This document shows, one piece after another, positions 1-7,759 of a DNA stretch of 64,000 nt. The notes beneath the pieces are model-generated. The model was not told where the DNA came from, did no database searches, and saw nothing but the letters and a program-made list of their open reading frames with translations. The stretch spans positions 62,001-126,000 of the forward strand of contig NZ_JACOPV010000013.1 in the NCBI RefSeq assembly GCF_016881005.1, read 5' to 3'. This stretch comes from Pseudomonas arcuscaelestis. Lineage in GTDB: Bacteria > Pseudomonadota > Gammaproteobacteria > Pseudomonadales > Pseudomonadaceae. Position numbers and translations under genes: made by a program. The first letter of the stretch is position 1; every line of letters begins with the position of its first letter.

Positions 1-159
1 CAGGCGTCGGCCAGTTCCTTGGACAACGCATCGGTGCAGGTCAAGTTGGTGGCCGACAGTAACCGGGGCCTTTATTACGATCAGCTTTACACGCTGGTCG
101 ATAACTCAGGCAAAGCGGTCACCCAAGGCTTATACCTGATTACCCTGACCTCACCATGA
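1..159 (+). CDS. C-terminal fragment of an unrecognised protein
   Basis: Frame 1 is open from the window edge to a TGA at 157-159 and gives 52 residues ending in LYLITLTSP. The 5' part lies outside the window. The piece is rich in short alternating hydrophobic/polar stretches (VQVKLVAD, YDQLYTLVD), which suggests a beta-rich domain, but I recognise no family. It converges with the AraC-type gene, with 13 bases between the two stops. That it is a real gene end is supported by the clean frame and tight packing; no function is proposed. Confidence 0.6.
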   Translation, partial: QASASSLDNASVQVKLVADSNRGLYYDQLYTLVDNSGKAVTQGLYLITLTSP

Positions 160-172
160 GCCAACGCCTTGC

Positions 173-1201
173 TCATTCTCCAGCCGGTTCCCGGTAAGTC
201 TGGCGAAACTCTCCCGGCGGCATGCCGCGTCGGCTTTTGAAGGTGCGATGGAACGAGCGCGGTTCAGTAAAGCCCAGGTACTGGGCGATGTCTTGTATCG
301 GCAAAGTGCTGTGCAGCAGGTAGTGCTCGGCGAGCTCCTGGCGCAGATCATCGAGGATTTGTTGGTAGGAGGTATTGGCCTGGTGCAGTTGGCGTTGCAG
401 GGTGCGTACCGATACCGAAAATTGCTCCGCCACTTGCTCCTTGCGTGGCAGCCCCTCCTTGAGCAACTGACGCAAAATGCTCTTCACGCGCTGCTCCAGC
501 GATGCATCTTCGAGCGTGGCCATCAATCCTTGGGCGTGTTCCTCCAGGGTGCGCAACAACTGCGCATCGGCTTGGCGCAAGGGCAGTTGCAGGTAGGGCA
601 GGGGAACCACAAGCGCTGAATAAGGCTGGCCGAACAGCACTGGGCAGTCGAAAAACTGTTCGTACTGGGCGAGCTCGATATCAGCCGGCTGGGCATGTTC
701 GAACCAGACCTGGGTCGGGGATAGCTGGGTATCGGCAATCCAGCGCGCATATTGCAACCACGATCCGAGGACGTTCTCCACCAGGTGACGGCGAATGCGT
801 GGGCGTTGGTGGCGGCAATTCCAGATCAGGTGGACCTGTTCGCCCTGCATTTCGGCACGACTGACACCCATGTCACCGACCAGTTTCTCGAAGGGCATGA
901 TGCGATTCATGGCATCGCCCAGGGTCGCGCAGTTCATGGTGATGTAGCCCAGCACGCTCCAGGAGTTGGGCAGCACGAATCGCGCTGAATTGAGGCCGAA
1001 CAAGGGATCGCCCGAGTGCTCGCAGAAGTAGTCGAGCAAGCGTTCGTGGGCTTCGCCCGGCAGTCGCAGGCTATTGTCACTCAGTTGTTGGGCCTGCAGT
1101 CCGGCGACCGCCAATGCAGGTTCGATGGCCATGCCCAGTTGCTCGGCGTGGCGCACGTACTTAAGCAGGGGCGGAACCGAAGTGTAGCCAAGGGATTGCA
1201 T
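173..1201 (-). CDS. AraC-family transcriptional regulator
   Basis: This 342-residue protein has an N-terminal ligand-sensing region of the Arabinose_bd type found in many Pseudomonas AraC regulators (OruR/ArgR-like length). Its C-terminal AraC double helix-turn-helix covers the last 100 residues or so: VAEQFSVSVRTLQRQL is the first HTH and IAQYLGFTEPRSFHRTFK the second, more conserved one. I chose the ATG at 1201 (MQSLGYTSVPP) because family members begin there; a further in-frame start lies 22 codons upstream. It is divergent from the six-gene run starting at 1414, 212 bases away, so it is the likely activator of that run (inference). The inducer is unknown; a lipid-derived molecule would fit the neighbours. 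Confidence 0.85.
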   Translation of the reverse strand: MQSLGYTSVPPLLKYVRHAEQLGMAIEPALAVAGLQAQQLSDNSLRLPGEAHERLLDYFCEHSGDPLFGLNSARFVLPNSWSVLGYITMNCATLGDAMNRIMPFEKLVGDMGVSRAEMQGEQVHLIWNCRHQRPRIRRHLVENVLGSWLQYARWIADTQLSPTQVWFEHAQPADIELAQYEQFFDCPVLFGQPYSALVVPLPYLQLPLRQADAQLLRTLEEHAQGLMATLEDASLEQRVKSILRQLLKEGLPRKEQVAEQFSVSVRTLQRQLHQANTSYQQILDDLRQELAEHYLLHSTLPIQDIAQYLGFTEPRSFHRTFKSRRGMPPGEFRQTYREPAGE

Positions 1202-1413
1202 GATCGAGTTCCTTTGATCGAGGCACACTGGCACAGAAAAAGACCCTGAAAGGTAATTTGAAACCACCGTTAAAGTAAATGGCTGGAGCGGTGTACAGCC
1301 CTTGGCTCAATTGGCTACTCCAGCTGGCTTGATGCGACCGTGACAGGTTTTGGTGGCTGGCTACTATAGGCGCCAGAACTATTACCTTATAAGAACCGCA
1401 AAAGGACACACGC
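1202..1413. promoter_or_regulatory. Divergent intergenic region, AraC gene / lipid operon
   Basis: These 212 bases separate two divergent genes and must hold both promoters. A TACTAT element at about 1361 could be a -10 for the rightward operon, without a convincing -35. AAAAGGA at 1400-1406 is a good ribosome-binding site for the ATG at 1414. AraC-type operators are too degenerate to assign by eye; no strong dyad stands out. Confidence 0.45.
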
Positions 1414-3009
1414 ATGCGACGCTGGAACGGCTGGGGGGATGCAACCACGGTGGTCGAACTGCCAGCCCAGGGCGCGGGGTTTCTCGCCGCGCGGGTGGGG
1501 GTGGGACGTGTACTGCCCGACGCCACCCTGGAGACTGCACTGGCCCGGGTTCCGGCATCGCGCCTGGCGGCCCATGGGTTGTACAGCGTGGATGTTCAGG
1601 ATCGCCTGCTGCACGCCCGCGGCCAGAGCCTGCCGGATTGGCTGGCACTGCGCGAGGGCTCGTTGGGGCGATACCCGGATGCGGTGGCTTTCCCGCAGAG
1701 TGCCGAGCATATCCGCCAGTTGCTGGCGCTCGCCCATGACCAGGACTTGTGCCTGATTCCTTACGGCGGCGGCACTTCGGTTGCCGGACACATCAATCCG
1801 CCGTCATCCACCCGGCCGGTACTGACTGTTTCCCTGGCGCACATGAGCCGCCTGCTCGATCTTGATGAACAGAGCTTGCTGGCCACCTTTGGCCCTGGCG
1901 CCACCGGGCCGCAAGTGGAAAGCCAACTACGGGCCCGTGGCTACACCCTGGGGCACTTCCCTCAATCATGGGAATTGTCGACCCTCGGCGGCTGGGTTGC
2001 CAGTCGTTCCAGCGGCCAGCAGTCGTTACGTTATGGCCGCATCGAGCAACTGTTCGCTGGCGGCACCCTGGAAACCTTCTCAGGGCCATTGGAAATCGCC
2101 AGCTTTCCGGCCTCGGCTGCCGGCCCTGACCTGCGCGAAGTGGTGATGGGCAGTGAAGGGCGGTTCGGGATCATTTCCGAGGTCAAGGTAAGGATTAGTG
2201 CCCTGCCTGCCGACGAGCGCTTTTATGGCGTGTTCCTGCCGAACTGGGAGCAGGCCCTGCAGGCTATTCGGCAATTGGCCCAGGCGCGCGTGCCGCTGTC
2301 GATGCTGCGCTTGTCCAATGCCGTGGAAACCGAAACCCAACTGGCCCTGGCCGGGCATCCGCAACAAATCGCCTGGTTGGAAAAATACCTGGCGTTTCGC
2401 GGTGCCGGTAGCGGGAAGTGCCTGCTGACCTTCGGGGTGACCGGCAACCGGCGGCAGAATGCGCTGTCCCTCAGCCAGGCCAGACAACACTTGAAAGCCT
2501 TTGGCGGGGTATTCACCGGCACACTGCTGGGCAATAAGTGGGCGCAGAACCGCTTTCGCTTTCCTTACCTGCGCGAAAACCTGTGGAACGCCGGATACGT
2601 GGTGGACACCCTGGAAACCGCTACCGACTGGAGCAATGTCGACAACTTGCTCAACCGCATCGAGACTAGCCTGCGCGATGGCCTGGCCGCTGAAGGCGAG
2701 CGGGTTCATGTGTTCACTCATCTGTCCCATGTATACGGTGAAGGGTCGAGTATCTACACCACCTATGTGTTCCGACCGGCAGAGGATTACCCGGCTACCC
2801 TGGCACGTTGGCAGGCGCTCAAGCACGCGGCCAGCCAGGTTATCGTCGAAAACAACGGCACCATCAGCCATCAGCATGGCGTGGGCAGGGACCATGCCCC
2901 TTATCTGCTGCGTGAAAAAGGCGAATTGGTGCTGGACACGTTGCAGGCATTGAGTCGCCATTTCGACCCGGCCGGACGCCTGAATCCCGGCACGCTGTTG
3001 CAGGAGTGA
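1414..3009 (+). CDS. FAD-binding oxidase of the alkyl-DHAP synthase (AGPS) family
   Basis: A 531-residue flavoprotein. The FAD-binding PYGGGTS motif starts at residue 116, followed by the AGPS-like stretch STLGGWVASRSSGQQSLRYG. SSIYTTY resembles the region holding the AGPS active-site tyrosine, and HQHGVGR at 486-492 corresponds to the HHH motif, here with Gln in the middle. AGPS exchanges the acyl chain of acyl-DHAP for a fatty alcohol to make an ether lipid; bacterial homologues are mostly uncharacterised. A good Shine-Dalgarno precedes the ATG. It is the first gene of a tight run, 4 bases ahead of the GlpD-like gene, so a glycerolipid or ether-lipid role, perhaps in the degradative direction, is inferred. 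D-lactate dehydrogenase/GlcD is a less likely alternative. Confidence 0.8.
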   Translation: MRRWNGWGDATTVVELPAQGAGFLAARVGVGRVLPDATLETALARVPASRLAAHGLYSVDVQDRLLHARGQSLPDWLALREGSLGRYPDAVAFPQSAEHIRQLLALAHDQDLCLIPYGGGTSVAGHINPPSSTRPVLTVSLAHMSRLLDLDEQSLLATFGPGATGPQVESQLRARGYTLGHFPQSWELSTLGGWVASRSSGQQSLRYGRIEQLFAGGTLETFSGPLEIASFPASAAGPDLREVVMGSEGRFGIISEVKVRISALPADERFYGVFLPNWEQALQAIRQLAQARVPLSMLRLSNAVETETQLALAGHPQQIAWLEKYLAFRGAGSGKCLLTFGVTGNRRQNALSLSQARQHLKAFGGVFTGTLLGNKWAQNRFRFPYLRENLWNAGYVVDTLETATDWSNVDNLLNRIETSLRDGLAAEGERVHVFTHLSHVYGEGSSIYTTYVFRPAEDYPATLARWQALKHAASQVIVENNGTISHQHGVGRDHAPYLLREKGELVLDTLQALSRHFDPAGRLNPGTLLQE

Positions 3010-3013
3010 CGGC

Positions 3014-4609
3014 ATGAGCCAGGACTGGAATGGCGCTTGGCGCCAGCAGGTGTTGCCGACGCTGGCGCAGCAAACCTGGGACCTGATCGTCATTGGCGGC
3101 GGCATAAGCGGTGCCGGTATCCTGCGTGAAGCCGCTCGGCGTGGCTGGCGTTGTCTGTTGCTTGAGCAACGCGATTTTGCCTGGGGCACCTCCAGCCGCT
3201 CGTCGAAGATGGTGCATGGTGGTTTGCGCTACATCGCCAAGGGCCAGTGGCGCTTGACCCGCGACTCGGTCCACGAGCGCCAGCGCTTGCTCGACGAAGC
3301 GCCGGGGCTGGTCGAGCCCATGAGTTTCATGATGCCGCACTATCGCGGTGGCTTCCCTGGACCGTGGGTTCTGGGGGGGCTGTTGACGGTATACGACGCC
3401 CTCGCCGGACGCCGTCGCCACAGCTTTCACAACGCGCAACAACTGCGCTATCTGGCCCCGGGGCTCAAGGAAGACAAGCTGCTTGGCGGAACCTGTTTTG
3501 TCGACGCCCTGACCGATGACGCACGCCTGGTCATGCGCGTGCTGACCGAAGCGCGGGCTGATGGCGCGCTGGCGCTCAATGGGCTACGTGTTGCGCAACT
3601 GCTACGTGAAAACGACCGGGTTTGTGGCGTTGAGGTTGAAGACGAAGAAAGCGGCGAGTTGCTGCAGTTGCGCTGTCGAGCCTTGGCAGTGGCAACGGGC
3701 GCCTGGGCCGAGCGTCTACGCCCCGCTGATGCGCCGCCTCAGTTGCGTCCGCTGCGCGGCAGTCACCTGCTGTTACCCGGCTGGCGTTTGCCGGTGGCCC
3801 AGGCCTTCACCTTTTTGCATGCTCACGACCGGCGACCGGTGTTTGTGTTTCCCTGGGAAGGCGCCACGGTGGTTGGCACTACCGACCTGGATCACCACGA
3901 GGACCTGGACCAGAGCGCGAGTATCAGCAGCGAAGAGCTCGACTACCTGCTGGCCGCGTGCGCTCAACAGTTTCCCCAGGCCCAGGTGCAGGCAAACGAT
4001 GTGCTTTCGACCTGGTCTGGCGTGCGACCTGTAGTGGGAAGTGCCCACGGTACTGCGCAGGACAAACCGTCCAATGAAACCCGTGAGCATGTGCTGTGGT
4101 GCGAACCCGGTTGCGTGACCCTGGCTGGTGGCAAATTGACCACGTTCCGACCGCAGGCGCTCGAGGTGCTCAAGGTTTGCGCGCAGATGAACGGCCGTGA
4201 ACTCAGCGATGACGGCGCCCCGGTTTTTGCCAAGGTCGCGGCGCAGCCGATTGCCGGACTCAATGGCCGCCAGTGGCGGCGCCTGGCCGGACGTCATGGC
4301 CGAGACCTGCCGCGCCTGGCGTTGCTGGTCGAACAGCTGGGCCACGCAACCGTCGGCGCCAGTGACACGTTATGGGCGGAGCTGGCGTTTGCCTGCGATG
4401 CCGAACTGGTCTTGCATCTTGATGACCTGTTGCTGCGCCGCACCCGTATCGGCCTGCTCCTGGCGCAAGGGGCACAAGAATACCTGCCGGCCATTCGCCG
4501 CCTGTGTCAGCCCCGGTTGGGCTGGGACGACCAGCGTTGGCAGGCAGAAGAACAACGCTACAGGGTTTTGTGGCAACGCCACCATGGTTTGCCGGACGCC
4601 ACGCATTAA
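3014..4609 (+). CDS. FAD-dependent glycerol-3-phosphate dehydrogenase-like protein
   Basis: A 531-residue member of the GlpD family. The N-terminus carries the dinucleotide fold DLIVIGGGISGAGILREAARRG (residues about 20-41), then the family signature GTSSRSSKMVHGGLRYI, and later VVGTTDLDHHEDL. GlpD oxidises sn-glycerol-3-phosphate to DHAP and passes electrons to the quinone pool at the inner membrane. This copy is not in a glpFKRD context; it sits between an AGPS-like enzyme and an FGGY kinase. It may therefore oxidise an O-substituted glycerol phosphate such as 1-alkyl-glycerol-3-phosphate to the keto form that AGPS-type enzymes use (inference). Length and motifs show no truncation. Confidence 0.85.
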   Translation: MSQDWNGAWRQQVLPTLAQQTWDLIVIGGGISGAGILREAARRGWRCLLLEQRDFAWGTSSRSSKMVHGGLRYIAKGQWRLTRDSVHERQRLLDEAPGLVEPMSFMMPHYRGGFPGPWVLGGLLTVYDALAGRRRHSFHNAQQLRYLAPGLKEDKLLGGTCFVDALTDDARLVMRVLTEARADGALALNGLRVAQLLRENDRVCGVEVEDEESGELLQLRCRALAVATGAWAERLRPADAPPQLRPLRGSHLLLPGWRLPVAQAFTFLHAHDRRPVFVFPWEGATVVGTTDLDHHEDLDQSASISSEELDYLLAACAQQFPQAQVQANDVLSTWSGVRPVVGSAHGTAQDKPSNETREHVLWCEPGCVTLAGGKLTTFRPQALEVLKVCAQMNGRELSDDGAPVFAKVAAQPIAGLNGRQWRRLAGRHGRDLPRLALLVEQLGHATVGASDTLWAELAFACDAELVLHLDDLLLRRTRIGLLLAQGAQEYLPAIRRLCQPRLGWDDQRWQAEEQRYRVLWQRHHGLPDATH

Positions 4610-4629
4610 TGCCCATTGAAGAGAGCTCC

Positions 4630-6198
4630 ATGGATAACAACAAGAACAAGCGCTACCTGCTGGCAATCGACAATGGCACCCAGAGCGTACGGGCGCTGCT
4701 GTTCGACCTGCAGGGCAATCTGTTGGGCAAAGGCAAGGTCGAACTGCACGCCTACACGTCGGCGCAACCTGGCTGGGCGGAACAGGAACCTGACTATTAC
4801 TGGGCCAAACTGGGCGAAGCCTGTCAGCAGTTGTGGCAACAAACCGGCATCGATCGCACGCAGATCGCCGGCGTGTCACTGACTACTCAGCGCGGCACGG
4901 TGATAAACGTCGATGCCCAAGGCAAGGCGTTGCGTCCGGCAATTCTTTGGCTCGATCAGCGCCAAGCCGAGGTTGAAGGCGGGATCAAGGGGCCGTGGGG
5001 CTGGCTGTTCAAACTGGTTGGCGCGCAGGCTACCGTGGATTACTTCCGGGCCCAGGCCGAGGCGAACTGGATCGCCCAGCATCAACCCGAGGTTTGGGCC
5101 GCGACCGACAAATTCCTGCTGCTGTCGGGTTTTCTCACCCATCGCCTGTGCGGGCGTTTCGTCGACTCGATCGGCTGCTGCGTCGGCTACTTGCCGTTCG
5201 ACTTCAAACGCCTGCGTTGGGCTGCACCCTCCGATTGGAAATGGCAGGCGTTGACGGTACGGCCGGAGCAATTGCCGAGTTTGTTCAAACCGGGCGAAAC
5301 CCTGGGTCATATCAGCGCCGAGGCAAGTCGGCACACGGGTATCCCCGAGGGCACTGCGCTGATTGCTGCAGGTGCCGACAAGGCTTGTGAAGTACTCGGT
5401 GCCGGCGTGGTCGATTCGTCTACGGTGTGTCTGTCTTATGGCACCACGGCAACCATCACCACCACCCGGTCGCGCTACCTGGAAATCATCCCGTTGATTC
5501 CGCCTTACCCGGCAGCGGTGCCGGATCAATACAACTGCGAAGTGATGATTTACCGCGGCTACTGGATGGTCAGTTGGTTCAAGAACGAATTCGGCCTGCG
5601 GGAAATGCAACAGGCCAAGGAGCAGGGCCTGGAGCCAGAGCAACTGTTCGATGCCTTGGTCAATGCAGTGCCGCCCGGTTCCATGGGGCTGATGTTGCAA
5701 CCCTATTGGTCGCCTGGGATCCGAGAGCCGGGCTTGGAGGCCAAGGGTGCGATGATCGGCTTTGGTGACGTACACACCCGTGCGCATATTTATCGGGCGA
5801 TCCTAGAAGGCTTGGCGTATGCGCTGCGACAGGGCAAGGAGAACCTTGAAAGACGCTCGAAACAATCAATCCAGCGCCTGCGTGTTGCCGGTGGGGGGTC
5901 GCAGAGCGATGCAGCGATGCAACTCACGGCAGACATCTTCGGCCTGCCGGCAGAGCGTCCGCATGTTTATGAAGCCTCGGGGTTGGGGGCCGCCATATGC
6001 TGTGCGGTGGGACTTGGCCTTTATCCCGACTTTCCTGCGGCAATCGGGTCCATGACCCGGGTAGGCACGGTGTTCATGCCCCAGCCTGAGGCGCAGCAGA
6101 TTTATCAGCGGCTGTACAAGGAGGTTTACCTGCGTATGTACCGTCAGCTCAAACCGTTGTACCAGAGCATTCGGCAGATCACCGGCTACCCGGCCTAG
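4630..6198 (+). CDS. FGGY-family carbohydrate kinase
   Basis: A 522-residue ATP-dependent kinase of the GlpK/XylB fold. It begins YLLAIDNGTQSVRALLFDLQG, the phosphate-1 motif, and has AGADKACEVLGAG and RVAGGGSQSDAAMQLTADIFGLP, the second FGGY signature, near residue 430. I start it at the ATG at 4630, preceded by GAAGAGAG; an in-frame upstream extension overlaps the dehydrogenase gene and is less likely. The substrate is not evident. Next to a GlpD-like dehydrogenase the simplest idea is phosphorylation of glycerol or a glycerol derivative; it would supply that enzyme. It ends 194 bases before the next gene, the largest gap in the run. Confidence 0.85.
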   Translation: MDNNKNKRYLLAIDNGTQSVRALLFDLQGNLLGKGKVELHAYTSAQPGWAEQEPDYYWAKLGEACQQLWQQTGIDRTQIAGVSLTTQRGTVINVDAQGKALRPAILWLDQRQAEVEGGIKGPWGWLFKLVGAQATVDYFRAQAEANWIAQHQPEVWAATDKFLLLSGFLTHRLCGRFVDSIGCCVGYLPFDFKRLRWAAPSDWKWQALTVRPEQLPSLFKPGETLGHISAEASRHTGIPEGTALIAAGADKACEVLGAGVVDSSTVCLSYGTTATITTTRSRYLEIIPLIPPYPAAVPDQYNCEVMIYRGYWMVSWFKNEFGLREMQQAKEQGLEPEQLFDALVNAVPPGSMGLMLQPYWSPGIREPGLEAKGAMIGFGDVHTRAHIYRAILEGLAYALRQGKENLERRSKQSIQRLRVAGGGSQSDAAMQLTADIFGLPAERPHVYEASGLGAAICCAVGLGLYPDFPAAIGSMTRVGTVFMPQPEAQQIYQRLYKEVYLRMYRQLKPLYQSIRQITGYPA

Positions 6199-6392
6199 TG
6201 AGCATCCTTGGGGGTGGGACTGGCGTGTACAGAGGAAACCAAGCCCGTGCCTGAATGCCCACCCCGCGCTTACCGATTTGACACATTGCGGTGGCGCTAT
6301 CGGAGAACTTTATTGGCGAGATCGGACAGTGTCAGGCGCAAGGGCGATTGTTAGGCTCAGCCCCCAAGCACATCCAATAAGAATTAAAATCA

Positions 6393-7709
6393 ATGAAGCT
6401 CAAACTTCTCTTAGCGCTGCTTTGCGCGTTCGCTCCAGCGGCCTGGGGGTGGTCCAATCATACGGTTGGCAGCTACCTGGCATTGCAGGACCTGGCGGCC
6501 TTGCGTGAAGCGCCTCAGGTTGAGGTCGAGCCGTTGGAGCAGTTTCTCTCTCAACAATATGGCGCTATTGCCACGCTGCTCGACGAGCAGGAAAGCTTCG
6601 CCCGCAAGCACTTTCCCCAGTACCCCTCTCGCCCCGACAACCTGCGATTGCCCGCAGCGCCAAGGGACAATCTGCGCCACGACTTTTTCACGGCGCTGCG
6701 CATCAACCCACAGATCCATCTGGCCATGGTCATCCAGCCGCTACCAGGCCAGGACCAGCCGCAACGCTCCCATCTCAAGGCCGAACAGGTGATGGTCGAG
6801 CAAACGCTTTCGCCGTGGAACCAGCAGCGGTTCATGGTGGTGCAAAACGGCGCAAAGGTTTCGCCAATTGCCGTGCTGGCCACCGCTGCCGACGAGCCGG
6901 ACTACGGTCACGACATCAACCTGTTCAGCGACAACAAGAGCGATGTCGCCGCCCTTTACGGCTTTGGTCCGCAGCCATTTGGCGATGAGCGCTTCCAGTA
7001 CAGCTCCCAAGCTCCCTTTCACATGGGCTTCTTCCATGAAAACCCGGTGGTGTATGCCGCAGCCGGTTTTCTTGAGCGCAGTTGGCCAGACTGGCGCGCC
7101 TATCAATATCTTGGCCTGGCTCGGCTGGCTTTCGCCACCGGTCATCGCTATTGGGGCTATCGCTTTCTCGGATGGGGTGTTCATCACGTTCAGGACCTGA
7201 CCCAGCCTTATCACGCCAAGCCACTGCCCGGGGTAGGGCTGGTCAGCATGCTGCTGATGGAAGGCAAGGCCATGGTTGGTTTTGACGGTGAAAAGCAGGC
7301 CGCTATCGAGCGCGTCGCCACCCGCCACATGGAGGTGGAGAAGTATCAGGCTGCCTGGCTCTCCCAACTGCTGCGCAGCGCCCACCCCGTGCATCCGATG
7401 CTCCAGGCCTATGCCGATACCACGCAGGACGCCGGGTACCCACCGTACTCGGTGGACTATCTGCGCCAGGTGGTCAGCGCGCAGTCCGCGGCCGCCGGGG
7501 CAGCGTTTGACCACGTCATCGGCCAGTGGCTTTCCACCACGCCCGTTACCAGCAGCTTCAGCGCCGGCAACCACGTGACGGGCGAAGACTACGACCATCC
7601 GCAGCTCAATCAGCAACTGTTCCAGTTGCTCGGGAATTTTGGCGCACACAGCCGAATTTACGTCCGCGCCGGGCTGACGCCACCAGCAGTAGCCAACACA
7701 GCGCAATAG
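6393..7709 (+). CDS. Secreted zinc-dependent phospholipase C / S1-P1 nuclease-like protein
   Basis: A 438-residue protein with a signal peptide (MKLKLLLALLCAFAPAAWG). The predicted mature protein starts with Trp20, as zinc phospholipases C and S1/P1 nucleases do: their N-terminal Trp binds zinc. The motif HHVQDLTQPYH (264-274) matches the family's zinc-binding H-x3-D-x2-QP-x-H pattern, and further His and Asp residues occur in between (DEPDYGHDINLFSD, FHMGFFHENP). It probably acts in the periplasm or outside the cell. Placed amid glycerol-phosphate and ether-lipid type enzymes, release of a (alkyl)glycerol from a phospholipid is a plausible role. Substrate and activity are inferred; nuclease activity is possible. 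Confidence 0.65.
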   Translation: MKLKLLLALLCAFAPAAWGWSNHTVGSYLALQDLAALREAPQVEVEPLEQFLSQQYGAIATLLDEQESFARKHFPQYPSRPDNLRLPAAPRDNLRHDFFTALRINPQIHLAMVIQPLPGQDQPQRSHLKAEQVMVEQTLSPWNQQRFMVVQNGAKVSPIAVLATAADEPDYGHDINLFSDNKSDVAALYGFGPQPFGDERFQYSSQAPFHMGFFHENPVVYAAAGFLERSWPDWRAYQYLGLARLAFATGHRYWGYRFLGWGVHHVQDLTQPYHAKPLPGVGLVSMLLMEGKAMVGFDGEKQAAIERVATRHMEVEKYQAAWLSQLLRSAHPVHPMLQAYADTTQDAGYPPYSVDYLRQVVSAQSAAAGAAFDHVIGQWLSTTPVTSSFSAGNHVTGEDYDHPQLNQQLFQLLGNFGAHSRIYVRAGLTPPAVANTAQ

Positions 7710-7759
7710 CCGCTGTGCAGATACAAAAACAACAAGATCAGCTAAGGGAGAAGCACACC

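Noticed and set aside
2080..3189. A 369-codon minus-strand frame over the AGPS-like gene
   Set aside because: It overlaps both the AGPS and GlpD-like genes, has no recognisable motif, and starts within another gene; GC-rich shadow frame.
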